Shown here: piece by piece, positions 26,090 through 35,235 of the stretch
Position numbering within the stretch: position 1 is the first letter of the stretch
Layout of the letters: every line of letters begins with the position of its first letter
Origin: Colletotrichum lupini
Taxonomy: Eukaryota > Ascomycota > Sordariomycetes > Glomerellales > Glomerellaceae
Direction: 5' to 3'
Length of the DNA: 64,000 nt
Assembly: GCF_023278565.1 (NCBI RefSeq)
Contig: NC_064676.1
Span: forward strand, 1,612,001-1,676,000
Program-made: the position numbers and the translations under genes
The notes under the pieces: generated by a model
What the model was told of the DNA's origin: nothing
Seen by the model: only the letters and a program-made list of their open reading frames with translations
Database searches by the model: none

Positions 26090-26478
26090 TGTTACGAAGG
26101 TAACTTTGTTTACCTTATTATTCGCCTTATTATCAATATTACGTAAGCAAACTATATACCATATTAATCTACGATTTCTGTAGATTATTATGGGTATTGA
26201 TTATGTAAGCAATACTGCTTATATAAGCTTACGTGAGCAATGGAAAGTACTGGAAGGTAACTGAATAATCTAGAATTTACTCGAGGCGGAATTACGTACT
26301 ACGATTACGCATTCACTTACGTATACGCTTATTAATTATATCATAATTAATAAGCAATGGAATATTCTAGTAGGAGGTTTTTATGCCTATATATAGGCGT
26401 GTATTTGCCTACCTAGACCTTTCGTTAAGCAAGCAACTTCTCATATAGTAATTCAACTATATTACTCTCTTTACTACA
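26090..26478 (+). repeat. Less-mutated island, possible nested solo LTR
   Basis: Within the AT-rich core, this stretch has a clearly more normal composition. It begins with TGTTACG, ends with TTTACTACA (TG...CA limits) and carries a TATA-like CCTATATATAGG about 90 bases before its end, as an LTR promoter would. I found no flanking duplication and no second copy in the window, so LTR identity is tentative. It could also be an unmutated internal segment of the host element. Confidence 0.25.
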
Positions 26479-28112
26479 AAAACCTCTTTTATATACGCTT
26501 ATTTCCCCTATATTCATATATTCTTGCTTCTATATGAATATTTACTTTTTATATTCTTTATAAGAATATCCCGCATTACCTCGTTAAAGCTATACGTGCT
26601 AGATATTTATATATAAGGATTCGATAATTAACGTAATTAAGTAACCGAAGTACTTAATTTAGTTAACTTAAGTAAATACGAGTTTCTTATACTACGGCTT
26701 AAACTAAGTATTAATAATATAATTAACTATTACCGTAAGGTACTTAGTAATTTAAAATTTAAATAATTAGTTATAATATATAGCTATTAATTAGCTATAG
26801 AAGAGATTACCCTAATTTATAAAGAATTACTAAAAGTAAAGGTTATATATAACTATACTAGTCTTATCCTTTATAACTAAGCTAAAGTAACGCCGGGTCC
26901 GGGTTAGTATATTAAAGTTAACGTATTAATAATAAAATACGTATAATACTACTTTAAATTAGGTATTATTATTAAGGGTATTAAGTAAAGTAATCTTACG
27001 ATCTATATACGTAATTTATAAAAAAGAACTTTCATAAGCCTAGAATAATACTAATAGCTAATTAATAGCCTAATTATAGTTAACTTCTTTTTTATTAAAT
27101 AAAAAATAGCTCGTAACTTAAAAAGCATAATTATTATTAATTATTTTATAAATATTAAATAATAGTATATTAAATTAGTTAGTTTTATATATAGAATTTA
27201 TTAATAGAATATCCGGATATTATTAAAATAAGGAAATCGTAATAATAAGTATAATAAATAAGCTTATAATATAGCCCGCGTTATTACGTTAAAAGCGGTA
27301 CTAATACTTTATTAAATTATATAATTAGTTAAATAACTACTTAATAAAGGTCCTATTACTTAATTTATTATAGTAATAAGTAGCTAATATATTAAGTATA
27401 TTATAAGTAACGATATTACTATAATTACTACTTTTTAATTATAAGCTTAAAAAGATTTAAATAGGTTAAATACCCTTATTTTATTAGTTAACGATTTAGT
27501 TCTTTTTATTATATAGTAGCGCGTAATAGTAATATATAAAAGCGTTAGTATTATTAAATAAGTAGTTATAGTAATCGTAAAAGTTATTAATAACGGGATA
27601 AAAAAGCTAATTATTACTTAAAAAGTTAGTAATAATTTATTAATAGTAGTTTATAAATAAGGTTAGGGATTTATAATACTTATTTAAATAAGTTAACTTT
27701 ACGAAATATTACCGTTTTTAATTACAATATAAGCTATAAATATAATAATAAATAATAATAATTAGTACCCTAATAAAGGGCTTATATTAAATAATTTAGA
27801 CCATAAAACTAGTTTTATAAATAGCCTCGTTAAGTACTATTTTAGCTTTAAATAAGCTAAAGAAGTACTAGTTATAAAATAAGTAGTTACATTTTATATA
27901 ACTATAATTATTATAATTAACGGTATATTAATAAATAAAAGGATTATTAACTTTATAATTATTCTCTTTTTATAGTATATTAATATTAAGAATAGCTTTA
28001 ATTAACGGCGGTAGCGACGGTAAGGTTAACGAAGTAGTGGTTATAGGTAGGTAGGTAGGTAGGTAAGTAGGTGGGTATGGGCAGCTGGGCTCCGTAGTCG
28101 GAGGTAGGGCCT

Positions 28113-28169
28113 GCCGCAGCCACACTTAGTGGCAGAATAGCGGGAGCTGCTGGCAGAATATCCTCGCCC
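28113..28169 (-). repeat. Right terminal inverted repeat (57 bp)
   Basis: Partner of the left TIR, read on the minus strand. It keeps G where the left arm has A at four TpG positions and carries T where the left arm keeps C at one position. Each arm has therefore taken independent RIP-type hits. Confidence 0.85.
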
Positions 28170-28177
28170 TATGACAA
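28170..28177. repeat. Right 8-bp target-site duplication of the TIR element
   Basis: TATGACAA directly follows the right inverted repeat. It is the less mutated copy of the duplicated target. Confidence 0.6.
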
Positions 28178-31100
28178 ACAGCCAGCTGCATGCGAGGGCT
28201 TTGAAGCCTCAGACTACGCCAAGTACCGTAATGACAAGAAGATGATTTGGAAATGGAGAGGTTCAAGTGACCGAGAGAGTGCAAGACCACTATAATCCTT
28301 CATCAGCTGCAATCACCAAGCTCAACGAGGCCCTTCGTCCGAAATCTCAGCGTGCCACTCGCAGCCTTGTGTTTGATGACCTCGGCCTACGTGGGACTTT
28401 TGGCACACAAGCTGTTCTCTGTTCGCACCAAGAACATTTGAATTTCCTCGGGCCTTGTAACCCTCCACGATCCCAACAAGAAGATGGCGTCTTTGGATCT
28501 CCAGTGGACCCGTGGAAGGTAAGCTTCTCTGCTTCAAAGTTCTGACTTTCTGATAAGTCATATTGCATTGGCTTTGGACATTCTCGCCCCTGGATCAAGC
28601 CTGGTGGCTTCAGACAGGCATGATTGGCCAATACTGCCTATACCTGGGACAAGCCAATCAGCTCATAGGTGCTTGCTTTGCAGATGTATGTGATGGGGCC
28701 ACACAGCTACGTCGGCCGGGCCTATACTGAGGCAATTCCTAGCCCCTACCTCGGTAGGTTTCCATCAACTCCATCAACTCCATCCCCAGACTACAAAAAG
28801 ACTTTCTAACATCATCTTCAGTCGACAGCTCAGTATAGAAACGGGAAAACTCCTGTGTATCGTCAAGAGGGAATCATTGCCTTTCGATATCTTTAAATGA
28901 CAAATTTCAAGCAACTGCTCTGTGAACCAAGCCAGGATTACTCTACCAAAAGCAATACGGATTCGGTTGACATCCCGACCCCTCAACCTCCCGGGGTCGA
29001 ATAAACTTGGGACGAAGTCCGCTAGAAGGAAGGTCGCAATTCCGTCAGCTGTGCAGCAGATCAACTCATCAACCTCGTCCTGCAATTCGGGCTATAGCCA
29101 TCCCATCCAATGACGACTCGGTATTCTCCCGCAAAGTGCGGTGAAACACCAAATCAGTCGCTCCCATGACCGCCAGCCATCTTCAGCCTGAAGTCTAGCC
29201 GGCGTCGCGGGCATGTTTCAGATCCGCCATCAATCGGAGGGGGAGGGAAAACTTCTCGTCGCAGATTTTCTCGCTTCACCACCTCGACCGCTTCAGCTAG
29301 ACTAGACGAAGACACGCAGCACGACTTTGAAGAAAACTCATGTGAGCATGTCGATCCCAGTTCATGCGCACTCCTCCTCTCTCGTCCGCTCGCGGAAGAG
29401 GAGGGAGCGATTCAGTGCAAACATCGTAGGACCACCGCTGTAGCCTGTCAGACACGTTGCGGAAGTTGAGATGATGGGTCCTGACAATCAGACGGTCCTC
29501 CAGTCCCCGGCTCCCAGATTCCGTCGGTGAGATGGATGGGCCGGCTTCATTGGGCGCAGGACGTTCCCAGACCGAGCCTGCCGTTCTCCTACTCGTTGAC
29601 GCTGTCACGAAGTGTCACTTGTCGCAGACGAAATGCGCCAGGAACATGCCGGCTAGCCGCCGTTGTGCATTGCGGTTTGCTCACTATGCCAACTATCGCC
29701 ATGCGAAGCGATGTTCGCCACGCTCGATGCACACGACTAAACAACCCGAACTTGATGGTCGAGGCGAACCCCTCGAGTCACGATCGAATTCATCGGCAAG
29801 GAAACGGCCTCCAATGCAAGCTTTCGTTTTTCCATATCGTCTCTCGAAAGGAAGAGGGAGACAATCCCCCATATGAGACGCGGAGCCCCATGCCGTTTCA
29901 ACCATGGGAGCGATCCACAATGTTCAGCTGACAACCGCGACGAGCTAGCCTGTCTCGCCATGTTACGAATGAGATGCCTCGTTCGATGATGGCCCCCACG
30001 TCACTTAAGCGCATCTGATCATGCCGTCTCAAGATCCGGCTCATCAGCCCATCGAGGTACGGCTGGATGATGATGGGAACCCAGGCCATTTTGATCCTCA
30101 ACCAGACCTTCTGCTTATCCAGGTGCACCACGTTGGTCTGGTCGGAGACCGTGGGGTTCCGGATCGGGTCCAGTCCGCGGATAAGAGGTTCCGGGACGGG
30201 GCCGATCAATCGGCGCCAGTGCCGTTCAACGACGGTCTCCCGGACGCTCTACCCGCTCTCACCTGCGTCCGCATAGCTTTGATCGATGCCTGTGACCTCG
30301 ATATTTTACGGCAGGTTGACGGTCCAATGCTGCGTCGCTTCCTATCGATGTCGGCGCCAGTCTATTTGGACATCTGCATCTATCGTCCAGCACACTTCCA
30401 CAGGTCCTCCAAGTAAGGAAATCAAACCCTGCCGCACTGCCGTCGAATGATATCAGGTATCGAAGACCACATCTTGCCTACGTCGTATATACAGCCCAGA
30501 CTAGATTAAGTAATCCTCCTATGGCCAAGTCAACCAAGCCACGAGTCCCGCTTTGGTCTCCGCCTTTTACGCAGTAATCTTCGGGGCCGCCGCTGCAGTG
30601 CTACGGAGCCCGCGTCCACCAAGAAATTTCCACACTCTTCTTTGGGGGGGCGCATTCGTTCTCATTTGTCTGCTCCGATTCTGCCTACCTGCTCGACAGT
30701 GGAGATCGGTTTTCGAGTAGCGAAAGAGGGTGAAGAGAGCCTCAACGTCTCAGCCTTGGCCGGCGTTGTCCGAGACGTCCTCGCCTTGGGTCATCACGAA
30801 CCGTTTGGTGTTGAGTTCAGCCCGCGACTTATGGGTATCTCAAGCTGACGGGGTACCCGTCATTGAAGGCATGCGCGTGATCGCAATGATCTCAGCCTGA
30901 CAAGTCACATGCAGTAGGCCTCAGGATCAACGCATTGGTGTTTGGATATTAGATCTGTAGCACTCGAATGTTGGGCTAGCTGTTGACGGGTTTCCCGAGG
31001 TAGTTGCGCGTTGACGCGACCAGACGAATGGGCCATCTTCAATACATCCTTGAAACTTCCACTTGAAGTTAGGAAGCAAGCCGAACTCCGGGTTCGACAC

Positions 31101-31313
31101 TGCGACGCCAAGTCAATTTTGAAGTGAACCCCCGCGGCGTCATGGTCCACGAACACATGGAGACCAGGGCCGAGCCGATCCGAGCCTGGAAACTTTGTGA
31201 TGTGCTGCCATGGCCGATGGAGAACAGCGATCACTGCAGGATGACCGAAGTAGGCATCCCGTTCTTCGAAATAGCAACCTTTCTTATCCCAGGAGGGATC
31301 ATTTACTCGAGCT
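28178..31313. other. Gene-poor segment between the two mobile elements
   Basis: No gene is supported in these 3.1 kb. Small open frames on both strands (for example 29898-30209 and 30905-31330 on minus, 30021-30416 on plus) overlap one another and show no domain. Composition is near 50% GC, so the AT-rich RIP signature stops at the element borders. The segment could contain decayed coding sequence, but I cannot identify it. Confidence 0.35.
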
Positions 31314-31327
31314 GGAGCGGCGAGGTT
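31314..31327. repeat. Left 14-bp target-site duplication, copy 1
   Basis: GGAGCGGCGAGGTT immediately precedes the 855-bp element and is repeated without mismatch at 32183-32196 immediately after it. Confidence 0.9.
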
Positions 31328-32182
31328 CACTGTTTAACTCCATCGTTTTGTATTACTAGAGGATTGCCGCAGTATATATAGACGCTACCCTACCCTCGAA
31401 TTCCGCACTATTTAACCTTAACCCTTTTTATAAATTACCTATCCTTTTCTCTATTTTACCCTCTTTCTTATTAAAAGATCGCTAAAATCGTAATTTTAAT
31501 AGCTTATTAATAAGCTAATATTACTATTTAAAAATAAGTAACTTAAACTTATATATAAGTACTAGGAGTCTTATTATTATAGAAATAATAATAAATATAT
31601 TAAAATACTTAAAAGAGCTTTTTAATAAACTTCTAATACTATTTAAAGCTATAATTCTTAAGCTATAAAAAAAAACTAAGGTACTATATTAATACGGCCC
31701 TATTTATTTTATTAATATTAATAATAATCTTCTTAATATAAAATATATTATTAATATTCTATAGCCGTATTATTATATTTCATAAATCTTACTTAATATT
31801 AATAAGGATTTTAGTATTATTTTTTAATTCGTTTCTTAATTTCTTTATTAAGGCTATTATTATAAGGTTAGTTTAGTTATTAATATTTTAATAAGTATTT
31901 TAACTTAATTTAAAGGCTTTTATAGCCCTTAAAAAGAGGTTTTTAAAAGATTTATAATTAGACTTTTTATTTATTATAAGTAAAACTATTATAATTAAAA
32001 CTATAATATTAATTACGAACCTTAATAATAAATAGTTAATAATATAATTATCTTTTTTTATAATAAGCTTAAAAAAGTATCTTAATTTAAGTACTAAATA
32101 AGTACTATGCTATTTTATTAAAACTATATTCTTATACTTATAACTTAAAAAGAATTAACTTTCTTTAATAATAAGGTACTTA
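31328..32182 (+). mobile_element. 855-bp RIP-affected element with 14-bp duplications, copy 1 (full length)
   Basis: Starts CACTGTTTAACTCC and ends ATAAGGTACTTA. There are no terminal inverted repeats. It is bounded by perfect 14-bp direct repeats of target DNA. The sequence aligns along both ends, in reverse orientation, with 62233-62770, which lacks an internal ~317 bp. No open frame is preserved and AT content is very high, from RIP. Long target duplications without inverted termini point to target-primed reverse transcription, so a SINE-like or other non-autonomous non-LTR retroelement is the best guess. Near the start, a TGCCGCAGTA stretch and a CTCGAATTCC stretch weakly resemble pol III A and B boxes, but their ~18-nt spacing is short. 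Neither end has a poly(A) tail. Confidence 0.8.
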
Positions 32183-32196
32183 GGAGCGGCGAGGTT
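32183..32196. repeat. Right 14-bp target-site duplication, copy 1
   Basis: GGAGCGGCGAGGTT, identical to 31314-31327. Confidence 0.9.
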
Positions 32197-34495
32197 TTAT
32201 ACCCTATCGGAGTCGCGAACACGTTCGCTGCAGGGTTTGCGAGAAGGTTTTGGCAAGGGAGCACGCGACCAGAGACGATCGTGAGGTTCTTGGCCCTCCT
32301 GGGGTTCCGAGACAGTGGGCTGGGACCTGTCAATCGAAGTTCGATGTTTATTGCCGCCCATCGATTGGCGAGACACTGACAGCTCGTCTGCGACTACGAC
32401 CAAACTCCTCCAAGCACGATGCAGTGTTGCACCGTGAAGGGGAGAAGGGGGGAGACGCCTCAGAAAGATTTCGATGCGCTTGCGCAGAAACAAAGCCAAG
32501 CGGTTATATATAGCTTCAGCCCTGCCAACACGGACGGGGCCTGAAAAAAACAGTCAAAATCGCGACACGGCGAAGAAGAAATGTAACCTCACGGGCCCGA
32601 GGAGACGGGGCTGCCCGGCTGCTTGCGGTTTGGCGTCGTCTCAGGAGCTGATGTAGATGCTCGAAACAGTGCGTTTCGGGACCTTCTCAAAATAGAGGAA
32701 GTGCGCAATTGATAGAGAGACGTCGAGACGCCAAAGAAGAACGACTTACTCATTTACCCTGCCGAGAGTTTTTAAAACGCATATAATCTATCGATATTAT
32801 CTCAAATCACCATTCATCTTGCCTCACCTTTTTCTCCCAATCACGCGACTTTTGAGACTCGTATCTTTTCAAGGCCGCGTCTCGATCAAGTGCCAAGTTA
32901 TTTGTCTTTGTATTCATTGTCAAGCTCCCTTGTTATATTGTATGGCAATCTATTCATACTTTGTGTGGCTCTCTCCTCGACCACGTGCTCCTGCCATTGG
33001 AGTCCTCTTTCTTCTCGGATCGGTATCGTCGAATCGACTTACTCATCTACCCTGCTAAACCAATCTATCAACACATGCCGGGTCCACCGTCGCATCTCGA
33101 TACATCGCAGCTAATTCATTCTATTCTGCCCACTGCCCAGTGCCCGGAGGTCCCCTCTAGATGGAGAAAGAAATAGTGGATCGGATGCGAGCTTGAACGG
33201 TGGACCAACCTCTCAAGGCTTGTTACGCGACGCCCAGGGCTCGCCGTCGAATATGTCCGAGGATTTGTCCTATCCGTTCGACCGGGCTTTCCGAGAACGG
33301 GATTGCCGAGTTCCAGATGATTTGATAGCTTCGACTCCGTGATGAAGGGTAAAAGTACCGCGGGCTACTTCACATAGTGTCCGGGAGAGCACGAAAGGTT
33401 AGGTCACACACCTCTCTCGCCGTGTCGTCGCAGTCTTGAATACGTAGTCGATTAGATCCCCTATGAGGTTGATGTTAGCGAGAAGAATTACACGGTAAGT
33501 CTGCGTCGCGGTAGAGGCGGAAAGGTCGCCCTGCCTCTCCCGTCGCTGTGCTCGATCAATGTAATTCGACACGATATACCAGTCTCTCTAACATGATATT
33601 CCATCGTTGAGATGGGATGCAAAATCGTATCCATCTCACGCGGCTCCAAAACGGATGGGGGAACATGGGTCTATATTCCAAATTAAATCCTGGCCGTGAT
33701 TCAAACGCGATGGATGTCGCTGGATCCAGGCTCTCTGGTCTCCTTAGCTCATTGACGGTGGATGAGTAGATATCTCACCCAACTGTTGGGAGCCAGTAAA
33801 TTGAGACAGAGCTCACTTGGTACAAGCCCAGTCCATAGACTTCACACATCCTTTCCCAGAGCCAGTCGGTAGCGTACAATTCGACTCACGTCTAACCTTG
33901 AACCATCGTCACAATCACAAGAATCAACATCTCGCGAGTAGTGTCGACCACGGGTGATAAACACGACAAAGAGACGCCTCGCCCACACTGTTTAGTAGCT
34001 AGTGACTCAGACGGAGTGAGCTTCGTGCGAGCCATGAATTCTACACGCCGTATCATGTAGGGGTTGGGTGAGTTGGTAGCATGCGAGGCCAGTCTTGAAG
34101 TGTAGACATTAGCCTTAGTTCGAGAGCGTCAAAGGAACTAGTCAAGAGGACGCAACAGGAATAGGCAATTGTAAAAGCGGCCGTCATTTCAGAATATCAT
34201 CGTACGTTTCTCTCTATCATGACATATATCCCAGCACTGCTTTCGCTAGTCATCGCTTTCCCAAACCAAATCCCAGATATCAAGTCATAAATATCAAAAA
34301 GATTCCATCCCAGCGGCGTCGCACCGTCTCATCGTATCAAGAAACCTGGTAACGCCGCGAGATCAAAACCGCTTAAATCATCGCCAGACATGTATCAAAT
34401 CAAACAAATAACCTCCCAAATAATATTCCAAACATTCAATCCGAACACACAGTACCTGAAAACAAGGCCCGAGTCAAAGCACAACGACCAAGGCT
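32197..34495. other. Non-coding region; 33177-34495 has hardly any open frames
   Basis: No supported gene. From 33177 to 34495 not one open frame of 60 codons exists in any of the six frames, although the base composition is ordinary. The last part is probably the 3' flank of the minus-strand Pro/His-rich gene. Confidence 0.4.
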
Positions 34496-35235
34496 TCACC
34501 GCCTGTAGCTGTAGTCGTTGTACTCTCTCTCCCTCCTCCGGTCGGAGATGGTAACCCTCATCCTCTCCTCTTCAGGGGGCGGCGGCGGCGGCAGCATCCT
34601 GGGCGGCGAGTACCTTCTACCCTCGACGTAGCGGAACGTCTCGTATCGCGGCTCGACGGGGACGGGAACGGGATAGGGCACCCGGACGGGCACGAGCTTC
34701 TCCCGCTCAACGTACACCTCTCTGATATCCCTCTCCCTGTCGCGGCTGCCTCTCCGCGAGTGGCTGTGGCTTCTCGACCGGCTGCTCCTGCTCGACTTGC
34801 TGCTCTTCACCGAAGGCTCGACGTCAACTGCGATGACCTCGATGGGTGGCAGGGGCTCCGGAACGACAACGGGTGGCGGCGGCGGCGGAGGCGGGAGGGG
34901 TAGAACGACGGGCGGTGGGGGAGGCGGAGGAGGCTTGACAATCACGGGCGGCGGCGGGGCGGGCTTGACGATGATGGGAGGCGGGGTGGGCTCGCGAGCC
35001 GGGATGAATGTGGTTTTCTTTGTGCGGACCGTGACGGCGCCGTTGGTGGGAGGTTCGAGATAGAGGCGCTTCTTTGCGCCGTGGTGATGGTGGTGGCGGT
35101 GGTGGTGGTGATACTCGTAGTATTCCTTTGACGAGGCTGTACGATGCATGGTTAGTCATTTGTGCTTGTGTAGACCTGGCGCGAACGTTGCGACAAACGT
35201 TGACGCCAGGTATTTTGGGGCTTACTCGTACCCAT
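34496..35235 (-). CDS. Proline/histidine-rich hypothetical protein
   Basis: Two exons, complement(34496..35136, 35226..35235), 216 aa. Exon 1 codes for only ten bases (ATG GGT ACG A). The 89-nt intron has donor GTAAGC, a perfect ACTAAC branch and acceptor TACAG, and joins in phase to give MGTTSSKEYYEYHHHH. The protein then has a His cluster, repeated Pro-Val blocks (several PPPPPPPP runs, residues ~50-95), an Arg/Ser stretch (~112-135) reminiscent of RS domains, and a basic Tyr/Arg C-terminus ending YNDYSYRR. There is no signal peptide or membrane segment. Low complexity prevents family assignment; proline-rich and RS stretches are usually protein-interaction surfaces. An internal ATG at 35149 would lie inside the intron. 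I am fairly sure the gene is real because of the long biased frame and the good intron. Confidence 0.7.

Larger units (their letters stand above)
24745..28169. mobile_element. RIP-degraded terminal-inverted-repeat DNA transposon (hAT- or Mutator-like)
   Basis: A 3,425-bp element bounded by 57-bp inverted repeats and an 8-bp target duplication. The interior is extremely AT-rich, made mostly of TA-type words, with no open frame of 60 codons on either strand. This is the state left by repeat-induced point mutation, and it means the transposase can no longer be recognised. Length, 8-bp duplication and inverted termini fit the hAT superfamily. The long TIR would also fit a Mutator-like element, so the superfamily is unresolved. 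A GTAG-rich tetranucleotide stretch (28046-28076) lies just inside the right TIR. The terminal ~60 bp are far less mutated than the core, suggesting the core is the high-copy repeated part or that the ends escaped RIP. Confidence 0.8.

Noticed and set aside
24842..28010. Possible centromeric or mitochondrial insertion because of the extreme AT content
   Set aside because: Clear inverted termini and target duplications define it as a RIP-degraded transposon, and no mitochondrial genes are visible.
31328..32182. Terminal inverted repeats or LTRs in the 855-bp element
   Set aside because: The two ends are neither inverted nor direct repeats of each other beyond chance; only the flanking 14-bp duplications match.
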